DNA of 46,207 nucleotides from Aphodosoma sp044433285 (GTDB taxonomy: Bacteria; Bacteroidota; Bacteroidia; Bacteroidales; Paludibacteraceae): contig JAWXTU010000007.1 in NCBI GenBank assembly GCA_044433285.1, positions 1 through 46,207 on the forward strand, written 5' to 3'. The translations under genes and the position numbers were made by a program. The notes below the pieces were generated by a model. That model did not search any database, was not told the DNA's origin, and worked only from the letters and a program-made list of their open reading frames with translations. Positions 8,082-15,460 of this stretch are shown piece after piece. Position 1 is the first letter of the stretch. Each line of letters begins with the position of its first letter.

Positions 8082-9929
8082 ATGATTAATGATAAATATA
8101 AAGATAGATCATTCATTATAGGCATCGTAATCGCATGCTTTATATTGTTATTCATCGGTCGATTGGCGCAGTTGCAATTGGTTGAAGATTATAGCGATGT
8201 GGCTGATAATAACGCGTTTTATCGCAAAATAGTCTATGCGCAGCGTGGTTTGGTATATGATAGAAACGGCAAATTACTTGTTTACAATCAGCCTACATAT
8301 GACTTGATGGTTACGATGAATGAGCTCAACGCTGCAAGTCGCAAAGGCGAACCAATTGATACTCTACAACTTTGTGCCCTGTTGGATATCACTCCAGAAT
8401 ATTTTTTGGAACGAATGGAGTATATCAAAAATAGGAATAAAAACTACGGTTACTCACCCCTCACTCCACAACGATTTATTACACAATTATCTTCTGCCGA
8501 ATATGCTCTTTTGCAGGAGCAACTGCGCAAATATCCCGGTTTTTCTGTGCAGAGTCGCACAATGCGCAACTACAAATATCCATATGCAGCTCACGCTTTA
8601 GGGCAAATAGGTGAGGTGGGGCGTGCCACACTAGATAAAGATCCATCATATACGATGGGCGATTATATTGGTGTAGTGGGTTTTGAACGTGCTTATGAAG
8701 AGCAGTTGAGAGGGAAAAATGGAGTGGAAATATTGCTGCGTGATGCTCGTGGTAGAATACAAGGCAAATATCAAGGAGGAGAGGGTGATATATCACCAGA
8801 GGCAGGGCACGATATGACTACTACGCTTGATATTGAATTACAGGCGATTGCGGAGGAGCTGTTGCAGGGTAAAATTGGTAGTATTGTGGCAATAGAACCC
8901 TCTACGGGTGAGATATTAGCTATGGCATCTAATCCTACATGGAATCCTGAGTTATTGGTGGGACGAGCTAGAAGAACCTATTACCCGATAATATCCCAAG
9001 ATAAAACAAAGCCTTTTTTGAATAGGGCAACGCAGGGTACATATTCTCCAGGTTCTACATTTAAAATTATTCAAGCACTAGTGGCTTTGCAGATGAAGGG
9101 TATAAAAACTACCGATATGTTCGGTTGCAACGGTAAAAATTCTACACCTATCAAGTGTACTCACTCTCATGGGTCGCCAGTTACACTAGAGAATGCTATA
9201 AAAGAGAGTTGTAACCCCTATTTCTGGAGTGTATACAAAAATACATTAGAGCGTGATGGCTATGGTGAAGGGAATGAGACATTTAAAACAACATACGACG
9301 AGTGGCGAAATTATATGCTTCAGTTTGGTTTCGGACCAAAACTAGCGGACACAGATATATTAGAACAGAGTCACGGTGGGATACCAACAATCAATACATA
9401 CACTAAATGGTACGGCAAAAGAGGATGGCGTGCACTCACAATTCGTTCAAACGCTATCGGACAAGGCGAGGTGGAGGTTACTCCATTGCAATTGGCTAAC
9501 TCTGTGGCGGTCATTGCCAATAGGGGGTATTATATCACACCGCATATCAATCGTAGCGATTCTATGTTGCGCCGCAAACATAAGGTTGATATCGACGATA
9601 GATATTTCGATCCTATTTTTGAGGGTATGTGGCGCGTGTGCAATGGCAAAACGTATAATGTGCCAGAGCTGAATATGTGCGGTAAAACTGGTACAACTGA
9701 CAATAGTACAGGCAGTAAGCCTCACTCGATGTTCTTCTGTTTTGCTCCACGTGAGAATCCTCAAATAGCTATTGCCGTTGTGGTTGAAAATGCAGGATTT
9801 GGCTCGCAGTGGGCAGCACCGATTGCCTCGCTTTGTGTAGAACAATATATTAATGGAGAAATAACGCGCACCGAACTATTCGAGCGTATAAAAAATACAG
9901 TATTAAATCCAGATGTTAAGAAATTTTAA
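8082..9929 (+). CDS. mrdA: Penicillin-binding protein 2 (peptidoglycan DD-transpeptidase)
   Basis: This 615-aa class B PBP has an N-terminal TM anchor at about 11-27. The pedestal domain begins with the usual QRGLVYDRNGKLL box (54-66), and the transpeptidase domain follows. Active-site motifs are all present: STFK with catalytic Ser325, SCN at 376-378, and KTG at 535-537. PBP2 crosslinks peptidoglycan during elongation together with the RodA glycosyltransferase. It is encoded directly behind mreD and overlaps rodA by 17 bp, the standard arrangement, and is the likely target of mecillinam-type beta-lactams. Confidence 0.96.
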   Translation: MINDKYKDRSFIIGIVIACFILLFIGRLAQLQLVEDYSDVADNNAFYRKIVYAQRGLVYDRNGKLLVYNQPTYDLMVTMNELNAASRKGEPIDTLQLCALLDITPEYFLERMEYIKNRNKNYGYSPLTPQRFITQLSSAEYALLQEQLRKYPGFSVQSRTMRNYKYPYAAHALGQIGEVGRATLDKDPSYTMGDYIGVVGFERAYEEQLRGKNGVEILLRDARGRIQGKYQGGEGDISPEAGHDMTTTLDIELQAIAEELLQGKIGSIVAIEPSTGEILAMASNPTWNPELLVGRARRTYYPIISQDKTKPFLNRATQGTYSPGSTFKIIQALVALQMKGIKTTDMFGCNGKNSTPIKCTHSHGSPVTLENAIKESCNPYFWSVYKNTLERDGYGEGNETFKTTYDEWRNYMLQFGFGPKLADTDILEQSHGGIPTINTYTKWYGKRGWRALTIRSNAIGQGEVEVTPLQLANSVAVIANRGYYITPHINRSDSMLRRKHKVDIDDRYFDPIFEGMWRVCNGKTYNVPELNMCGKTGTTDNSTGSKPHSMFFCFAPRENPQIAIAVVVENAGFGSQWAAPIASLCVEQYINGEITRTELFERIKNTVLNPDVKKF

Positions 9930-11376
9930 TGTTTTATCTGCTATCGATAAATTGACACTGTTCCTCTACCTAATGATGATTGCATTTGGTGTGATGAACA
10001 TCTACGGTGCGAGTGTTACCGAAGCGCAAACATCGATTTTTGATATTAGCTATCGTTCTGGTATGCAACTATTGTGGATTGGTGTTAGCTTTACAGCAGC
10101 GTTAGTAATACTGTTCCTTAATAGCAATATTTTCAATATAATACCATATTTTTTATATGCGCTGATTATTCTGGTGCTTATCGTCACGGTATTTGTTGCG
10201 CCCGATATTAAGGGCTCACGCTCGTGGTTGCCGCTCGGGCCGTTTAGTATACAACCTGCTGAGTTCTCGAAGTTTATCACCGCTCTTGCATTAGCCAAGG
10301 TGATGAGTCAGCCACAGTTTCGTCTCAATACCAAATGGAACTATGCAAAGATTCTCACTCTTATTTTCCTGCCGATGGTTATTATCATTGGTCAAAAAGA
10401 GACAGGTTCTGCTCTGGTGTATGTATCATTTCTCTTTATGCTCTATCGTCAAGGAATGCCAGGTACAATACCTATGATAGGGTTGATGGCTGTGATACTA
10501 TTCATTGTGGTTATCAGAATGAGTTTAATGCCACTGTTTGGTATGGAGGGGGTGCCATTGGGGCTATTTATTGCGCTTATTATTGTCTATATCATCTTTT
10601 TAGTGCTCCTAAAAATGCACCAAAAAGAGCGATTAATGTTCCCACTATTTTCCCTTATTCCATTAGGTATATATCTAATTTCAGTGCCAATTCATCTATT
10701 TTTGATGCCAATTAATTACCTATATCTCACTATGGTTATTTTTGCACTAGCTTTTGTTGCAATGCTTGTAATGTGGGTGATGAAGTGGCGGAGAAGTTAT
10801 TTATATATAGCGTTGGTATTGTTAGTTTCTGGTGGCTATTGTTATTCTGCCGATTATCTTTTCGAAGATGTATTGCAACCCCATCAGCAGATGCGTATCA
10901 AGGTGGTGTTGGGTATGGCTGATGATCCAACAGGGGTGAGTTACAACACCAATCAAGCCCGTATTGCCATCGGCTCTGGAGGCTTCTGGGGCAAGGGATA
11001 TTTGCAGGGCACGCAAACTAAATTGAAATATGTGCCAGAGCAAGACACAGATTTTATCTTCTGTACAGTTGGCGAGGAGTGGGGTTTTGCAGGCAGCGTC
11101 GCTGTGTTGTTGCTATACCTCTTATTTTTAGTTCGATTGATATATTTAGCCGAACGACAAGACTACGTATTTAATCGTGTTTATGGCTATTGCGTGGTGG
11201 GTATTTTTGCCTTTCACCTCATTATCAATGTGGGTATGGTGCTTGGTCTAGCCCCAGTTATTGGTATTCCGCTGCCATTTTTTAGTTATGGTGGTTCGTC
11301 GCTATTGAGCTTTACGATTCTACTATTTATCTTCCTAAAACTAGATACAACACGTCTTGAACGCGTGAGGAGATAG
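9913..11376 (+). CDS. rodA: Rod shape-determining protein RodA (SEDS peptidoglycan glycosyltransferase)
   Basis: This 487-aa polytopic protein shows SEDS-family signatures: GSRSWLPLGPFSIQPAEFSK near 100-120, the acidic motif FIFCTVGEEWGFAG, and the C-terminal APVIGIPLPFFSYGGSSLL. It polymerises glycan strands with PBP2. It is about 100 residues longer than E. coli RodA, from extra hydrophobic sequence at about 205-300, which I recall as common in Bacteroidota RodA. The 17-bp overlap with mrdA implies translational coupling. The operon ends just downstream at a strong terminator. Confidence 0.95.
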   Translation: MLRNFNVLSAIDKLTLFLYLMMIAFGVMNIYGASVTEAQTSIFDISYRSGMQLLWIGVSFTAALVILFLNSNIFNIIPYFLYALIILVLIVTVFVAPDIKGSRSWLPLGPFSIQPAEFSKFITALALAKVMSQPQFRLNTKWNYAKILTLIFLPMVIIIGQKETGSALVYVSFLFMLYRQGMPGTIPMIGLMAVILFIVVIRMSLMPLFGMEGVPLGLFIALIIVYIIFLVLLKMHQKERLMFPLFSLIPLGIYLISVPIHLFLMPINYLYLTMVIFALAFVAMLVMWVMKWRRSYLYIALVLLVSGGYCYSADYLFEDVLQPHQQMRIKVVLGMADDPTGVSYNTNQARIAIGSGGFWGKGYLQGTQTKLKYVPEQDTDFIFCTVGEEWGFAGSVAVLLLYLLFLVRLIYLAERQDYVFNRVYGYCVVGIFAFHLIINVGMVLGLAPVIGIPLPFFSYGGSSLLSFTILLFIFLKLDTTRLERVRR

Positions 11377-11422
11377 GAAGAATATGAGGATAGAATATAG
11401 ACGAGAGGATATATTTATACTT

Positions 11423-11460
11423 AAATCGCCTTTGAACGACTAACTGTTCAAAGGCGATTT
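11423..11460. terminator. Strong terminator between rodA and the convergent MFS gene
   Basis: AAATCGCCTTTGAAC (11423-11437) and its perfect inverted copy (11446-11460) form a 15-bp stem with an 8-nt loop (GACTAACT). A-rich and T-rich stem ends allow function in both directions, as fits a site between convergent genes. Confidence 0.85.
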
Positions 11461-11471
11461 GCTTATATTTC

Positions 11472-11490
11472 GGGAGATTTTAATGCTCCC
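11472..11490. repeat. GGGA-N-TCCC palindrome
   Basis: GGGAGATTTTAATGCTCCC is another short member of the intergenic palindrome family. It lies between the terminator after rodA and the 3' end of the MFS gene. Confidence 0.5.
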
Positions 11491-11526
11491 TTATGACCGT
11501 GAGTGGGGTACCTCCCCACACCGCTA

Positions 11527-12999
11527 TTACTTGTGATTCTTTACCGCCAACCAGAAGATGCCAGATAGAGCGAGGCATATAGCACAGATGCTGAAAATTA
11601 TAGCTTTGTTATCGTCTGGTGATGCGTTGATGATCTCACCCATTTTAAAACTAGCCACCAATTGAGGTAGTACTACAGAAAGATTAAAAATCCCCATATA
11701 TAGCCCCATCTTGCTTTGATCTACACGCTCGCTCATAATTGCAAACACAAGCGAAATGATTGACGACCAACCAATACCGCACACTCCAATTAATAAGAAA
11801 TAGGTTAATACCGTGTTAGGGATTATGTAGATAAGTCCATAACCTAAAGCCATTAGGAAAATACATACGGTGTGCACTGCCACCATACCGTAGCGTTTTG
11901 ACGCGCGATTAAGCACAAACACAGGTAAAATAGTACTCACTAGCGACAAGATAAAGAATGCGTATGAATTTACTTGACCCGAGTCAAGACCATCAAAACC
12001 AAAAATTGTCAAATCACTCAAATTGTTGTTGATATAGAAGAGAGCGTAAATAAACATAGTTTGCACCCCAATCCACGAGAACGAGTGAGCGTAGAGAATT
12101 TTTTGAAACTCGTGTCCGTTCTCATCACTCTTTGTGAGGTTAAATACTACTATAAAAGCACTTACCACGACCAACAAGATACAGATAATCTCAACAATAT
12201 TTAGATGCACAATACCAAATTCCACCATATTTGGTAGGGTAACACCAGTTAATTTAATGCAGATAACGTAGATACCATATATCAAAAGACCACTCAATGG
12301 AATAAGCGAGATTGCTATGTCTTTGAATGTAGTTTTCGATTTTACTCCAGTCTCACCCTCCTCTGCTGCCTCAAGATGACGAGGCTCCTCGATAAAGAAC
12401 GGAGGGATAAGTGTACCAAATAGTGTGATGAAAATACCTACATATAGCAGAGCCATATTACCAAATATACCACCAATTAAATAGGCAAGTACCCCAAAAC
12501 TACCAGATACAGTTTGCATCCAAGTGTACCCCTTAGCGCGATTTTCCATAGTTGTACAATCGGCTACGATAGAGCGTGTTGGGTTCAAACTTACGTTGAT
12601 TGATATATCAAAAGTTAGCGCCACAATTACTGCAATTGCCAGCAGTCCAGCCATTGGGTCATCTCCACCAACAAATATCTGTTGTACAATCTCTAAATTA
12701 GGCAATGCCAGCATCATAAATGCCGATAAGATACCGCCCAATACAATCCACGGACGACGACGACCGCCTAAGAACCACATCTTGTCGCTTATCAACCCAA
12801 CGATTGGTTGTGCGATAATACCGGCTACAGGACCAGCAGCCCAAACGATACCAATTTCGTGTATATCAAGTCCGTACTTTGTTGATAAAATCCAGCTTAA
12901 TACCGAGATTTGCACCGACAAGGCAAACCCCATAGCTGTAGATGGCATACTTAAAAGAGCATAGAAACTATTGCTCATCTTTTTTTGAATGTTTAGCAT
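11527..12999 (-). CDS. MFS transporter, SLC45/sugar-type
   Basis: This 490-aa protein has about 12 TM helices. The loop between helices 2 and 3 reads PIVGLISDKMWFLGGRRRPW, the form of the MFS signature seen in the SLC45 and sucrose/maltose-type branch (G-x-x-x-D-...-G-R-R-R-P). A long hydrophilic segment at about 206-222 (EEPRHLEAAEEGETGVKSK) separates the two six-helix halves. The likely role is proton-coupled uptake of a sugar or oligosaccharide across the inner membrane, but the substrate is not visible. The gene is single, convergent with rodA and divergent from folC. Start ATG at 12999; Met8 (MSNSFYALL) is a possible alternative. Confidence 0.8.
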   Translation of the reverse strand: MLNIQKKMSNSFYALLSMPSTAMGFALSVQISVLSWILSTKYGLDIHEIGIVWAAGPVAGIIAQPIVGLISDKMWFLGGRRRPWIVLGGILSAFMMLALPNLEIVQQIFVGGDDPMAGLLAIAVIVALTFDISINVSLNPTRSIVADCTTMENRAKGYTWMQTVSGSFGVLAYLIGGIFGNMALLYVGIFITLFGTLIPPFFIEEPRHLEAAEEGETGVKSKTTFKDIAISLIPLSGLLIYGIYVICIKLTGVTLPNMVEFGIVHLNIVEIICILLVVVSAFIVVFNLTKSDENGHEFQKILYAHSFSWIGVQTMFIYALFYINNNLSDLTIFGFDGLDSGQVNSYAFFILSLVSTILPVFVLNRASKRYGMVAVHTVCIFLMALGYGLIYIIPNTVLTYFLLIGVCGIGWSSIISLVFAIMSERVDQSKMGLYMGIFNLSVVLPQLVASFKMGEIINASPDDNKAIIFSICAICLALSGIFWLAVKNHK

Positions 13000-13029
13000 A
13001 ATGTTATATTTGTTAAATTTTTATGTTTT

Positions 13030-13047
13030 GGGAGTTTTAGATGACCC
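13030..13047. repeat. GGGA-N-ACCC palindrome
   Basis: GGGAGTTTTAGATGACCC in the leader of the MFS gene is a degenerate copy of the dispersed palindrome. On the reverse strand it reads GGGTCATCTAAAACTCCC. Confidence 0.5.
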
Positions 13048-13062
13048 TTTTATTTTCCACTG

Positions 13063-13101
13063 CAAATATAACGATAATTCACAAAAAAAGCACTATATTT
13101 G
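13063..13101. promoter_or_regulatory. Divergent candidate -7 boxes for the MFS gene and folC
   Basis: CAAATATA at 13063-13070 reads TATATTTG on the reverse strand, toward the MFS gene. TATATTTG at 13094-13101 reads toward folC. Both fit TAnnTTTG exactly, but neither has a clear -33 TTTG at about 20 bases. Confidence 0.5.
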
Positions 13102-13135
13102 TCAGATTTTTTATTTACATCAAATTAAATTATAA

Positions 13136-14374
13136 ATGAACTATAAAGAGGCAATAGAAACGCTTTATAATCAGGCACCTATGTTTCAGATGCAGGGTGC
13201 TAGAGCCTATAAAACAGGACTTGATACCACATTAGAATTAGATAAAATATTTAATTCTCCGCATAAATCTTATATTACTATTCATATTGCGGGCACAAAC
13301 GGCAAAGGAAGTTGTTCAAATTTGCTTGCTGCCGTGCTTCAAAAGGCAGGTTATAAGGTCGGACTATATAATTCTCCGCACTTGGTAGATTTTCGCGAAC
13401 GTATCCGTGTTAATGGCGAAATGATAGCCGAACAAGAGGTTATTGAGTTTGTAGAGTTATCTCAACCGCTGATTGCCAAATACTCACCCTCATTTTTTGA
13501 GGTTACCACTGCAATGGCTTTTCGCTATTTTGAGAAACAGCAGGTTGATGTGGCTGTTATTGAAGTAGGATTAGGTGGTCGGTTAGATTGCACTAATATA
13601 ATCTCGCCTGTTGTGAGTGTGATAACTAATATTAGTATTGACCACACCGATCTGTTGGGGGCAACGATAGAGGAGATTGCTGCCGAAAAAGCCGGTGTGA
13701 TAAAGAGTGGGGTGCCAGTGGTTATTGGCGAAACTCAACCCTACTCAGCCCAGATATTTATGGATAGAGCCGCTAATGTTGGTGCTGACATCTATTTTGC
13801 CGATCAATTAGTGGATGTGGCGGATTTGCCCGATTCGCAATTAAAGGGTTTTTGTCAAGATAAAAACAGAGCTACGGTAATTCAAACATTACGCATTTTG
13901 CAGCAGTCAGGCGAGTTGAAAATATCAGAACAGCACATAATTGATGGATTTGCTAACGTGTGTGATATTACAGGATTGATGGGTAGGTGGCAAAAAATAG
14001 GTGATTTGCCCACTGTAATTTGTGATACTGGGCACAACGAGGCGGGCATCGAAATGGTGGTTCAGCAGCTTTTGCAGCAAGAATATGACGATTTACACAT
14101 TGTAATGGGGGTTGTTAGTGATAAAAAGATAGATAAAATATTACAAATGCTGCCAAAAGAGGCGCATTATTACTTCGCTAGACTTGCAATACCACGCACG
14201 CTCGACGAGCAAGTGTTATTTGCCAAAGCCAAAGAGGCTGGTCTTAACGGAGAGTGTTACAGTTCTGTAAATAAGGCTCTTAAAGCGGCGCACGAAGTAG
14301 CATCTGAGCGTGATTTGATATTTGTAGGGGGTAGCAATTTTACAGTTGCTGAGGCGTTGCAAAATAAAATGTAA
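13136..14374 (+). CDS. folC: Folylpolyglutamate synthase / dihydrofolate synthase
   Basis: This 412-aa Mur-ligase-type enzyme has the P-loop HIAGTNGKGS (50-59). The following region PHLVDFRERIRVNGEMI and the VIEVGLGGRLDCTN box are hallmark FolC segments. The C-terminal Rossmann-like domain carries DTGHNEAGI. The enzyme joins glutamate to dihydropteroate or to reduced folates using ATP, so that folates are retained in the cytoplasm. It is a monocistronic gene between divergent and tRNA promoters. Functionally it relates to fhs further along, but it is not linked to it. Confidence 0.95.
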   Translation: MNYKEAIETLYNQAPMFQMQGARAYKTGLDTTLELDKIFNSPHKSYITIHIAGTNGKGSCSNLLAAVLQKAGYKVGLYNSPHLVDFRERIRVNGEMIAEQEVIEFVELSQPLIAKYSPSFFEVTTAMAFRYFEKQQVDVAVIEVGLGGRLDCTNIISPVVSVITNISIDHTDLLGATIEEIAAEKAGVIKSGVPVVIGETQPYSAQIFMDRAANVGADIYFADQLVDVADLPDSQLKGFCQDKNRATVIQTLRILQQSGELKISEQHIIDGFANVCDITGLMGRWQKIGDLPTVICDTGHNEAGIEMVVQQLLQQEYDDLHIVMGVVSDKKIDKILQMLPKEAHYYFARLAIPRTLDEQVLFAKAKEAGLNGECYSSVNKALKAAHEVASERDLIFVGGSNFTVAEALQNKM

Positions 14375-14390
14375 AAAAGTTGTCTAATTA

Positions 14391-14422
14391 TTTGGTGGTT
14401 TCAGATTTTTGCATTACCTTTG
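14391..14422 (+). promoter_or_regulatory. Promoter of the tRNA-Val pair
   Basis: TTTG at 14391-14394 and TACCTTTG at 14415-14422, with a 20-base spacer, match the Bacteroidota consensus exactly. The first tRNA begins about 50 bp downstream, and folC ends 16 bp upstream. Confidence 0.85.
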
Positions 14423-14472
14423 CATCACTTTTCTGAGAGAGGAAAAGCGATAAAAGTAAAGAAAGAAAAATC

Positions 14473-14547
14473 GGGCGTTTAGCTCAGCTGGTTCAGAGCA
14501 TCTGCCTTACAAGCAGAGGGTCGGCGGTTCGAATCCGTCAACGCCCA
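14473..14547 (+). tRNA. tRNA-Val (anticodon TAC), copy 1
   Basis: This 75-nt cloverleaf has acceptor GGGCGTT pairing with AACGCCC, D-arm AGCTCAGCTGGTTCAGAGC, and anticodon stem TCTGC/GCAGA with loop CTTACAA, giving anticodon TAC. The T-arm contains GGTTCGAATCC. CCA is not encoded. Confidence 0.96.
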
Positions 14548-14627
14548 CACCGATTATCAACGCTTATTTATATAATTAGCATTGTAATTACATAATTGGC
14601 ATTGTTTTCCGATAAACAATAAAAATC

Positions 14628-14702
14628 GGGCGTTTAGCTCAGCTGGTTCAGAGCATCTGCCTTACAAGCAGAGGGTCGGCGGTTCGAATCCGTCAACGCC
14701 CA
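14628..14702 (+). tRNA. tRNA-Val (anticodon TAC), copy 2
   Basis: This copy is identical to the first over all 75 nt and starts 155 bp after it. The spacer between them has no promoter of its own that I can see, so both are likely cut from one precursor. CCA is not encoded. Confidence 0.96.
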
Positions 14703-14703
14703 C

Positions 14704-14739
14704 AAAAAAAACTCAATCAATTTTGATTGAGTTTTTTTT
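14704..14739 (+). terminator. Rho-independent terminator after the tRNA pair
   Basis: An A-run and CTCAATCAA (14712-14720) pair with TTGATTGAG (14723-14731), followed by a run of eight T. It starts right at the end of the second tRNA and ends the tRNA transcript. Confidence 0.9.
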
Positions 14740-14807
14740 GTGCCCTAGCTTTATGTTTTATCTCTGAATATTTGTATCACCCTGATTGTTTGTATCTAAG
14801 TAATATC

Positions 14808-14975
14808 TCATTTAAGTACCGCCTTCATATCTAATATTTCACCCTCTATATAATCCCCACTAACTAAATATTCTCCAAATTTTGATAGTTTAGTTAGTCC
14901 AGCCTCTTCAAATTGTTTTTTGAATTTTGCAGCTAATTCTTTGTTTGATAATTTTTTTTTCTTTGGCGTTGCCAT
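14808..14975 (-). CDS. Small lysine-rich protein, 55 aa, paralogue A
   Basis: The reverse strand from ATG at 14973-14975 to TGA at 14808-14810 encodes 55 residues. It begins MATPKKKKLSNKELAAKF, runs through QFEEAGLTKLSKFGEYLVSG, and ends GEILDMKAVLK. The start is preceded by AGGAGATACAATT, a clear Shine-Dalgarno-like AGGAG, which is unusual in Bacteroidota. A 55-aa paralogue lies directly upstream, and the two have very similar sequence with mostly conservative or silent changes, which supports real coding. I do not recognise the family. A basic N-terminus and an amphipathic middle suggest a cytosolic nucleic-acid- or ribosome-associated peptide, but this is a guess. A run of nine A encodes Lys6-Lys8. 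Confidence 0.7.
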   Translation of the reverse strand: MATPKKKKLSNKELAAKFKKQFEEAGLTKLSKFGEYLVSGDYIEGEILDMKAVLK

Positions 14976-15071
14976 AATTGTATCTCCTATTTTTTTAAGT
15001 TTTTTGTTTTAATATTTTGTATCTGTTTTATAATATTTTAATCTGTTTTATAACCTAACTTGCTCTGGATC

Positions 15072-15239
15072 TTACTTTAGTACCGCCTTCATATCTAATA
15101 TTTCACACTCCACATAATCCCCACTAATAAAGTATTCTCCAAATTTAGATAGTCTTTTTATACCATCTTCTTCAAATTGTTTTTTGAATTTTGCAGCCAT
15201 TTCCTTGTTTGATAATTTCTTTTTCTTTGGCGTTACCAT
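15072..15239 (-). CDS. Small lysine-rich protein, 55 aa, paralogue B
   Basis: From ATG at 15237-15239 to TAA at 15072-15074 this encodes 55 aa. The start MVTPKKKKLSNKEMAAKF and the end CEILDMKAVLK are nearly those of paralogue A. The middle differs at several positions (EEDGIKRLSKFGEYFISGDYVE). The upstream AGGAGATACAATT motif is also identical, so the duplicated unit includes the ribosome-binding site. A candidate promoter lies about 55 bp upstream. The gap between the two genes is 96 bp and they are probably co-transcribed. Function unknown. Confidence 0.7.
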   Translation of the reverse strand: MVTPKKKKLSNKEMAAKFKKQFEEDGIKRLSKFGEYFISGDYVECEILDMKAVLK

Positions 15240-15294
15240 AATTGTATCTCCTATATCATAAATTTCATTACATTGATCCCATTGTTTGATAATG

Positions 15295-15326
15295 CAAAGG
15301 TAAGATTATTTTTTCTATTTAACAAG
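15295..15326 (-). promoter_or_regulatory. Promoter of the 55-aa gene pair
   Basis: On the reverse strand CTTG (15323-15326), a 20-base spacer and TACCTTTG (15295-15302) fit the Bacteroidota consensus with one mismatch. It is the only good promoter I see upstream of the pair. Confidence 0.65.
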
Positions 15327-15386
15327 CGTTTTGAGAAGTTTATCCTAAAATTCCCCAAAAAACTTTTTCCATTAAAAAATTTTTAT

Positions 15387-15394
15387 TAACTTTG
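15387..15394 (+). promoter_or_regulatory. Candidate -7 box for the regulator gene
   Basis: TAACTTTG matches TAnnTTTG and lies 66 bp upstream of the regulator start codon. The -33 region is only a T-run (about 15364-15368). Confidence 0.5.
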
Positions 15395-15460
15395 CAGGCG
15401 TAAATTAATACGTATTCATTACGTCAAATTAATTGTAAATACCTAAATATCAAACATACC

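Noticed and set aside
9913..9929. Overlap of mrdA and rodA as a frameshifted fusion
   Set aside because: Both proteins have intact termini and all family motifs; 17-bp overlaps of this kind are normal in the operon and also occur at mreC/mreD.
14473..14702. Tandem identical 75-bp repeats as a mobile element or CRISPR
   Set aside because: They are two tRNA-Val genes with complete cloverleafs. No CRISPR array with regular short repeats and unique spacers is present anywhere in the window.
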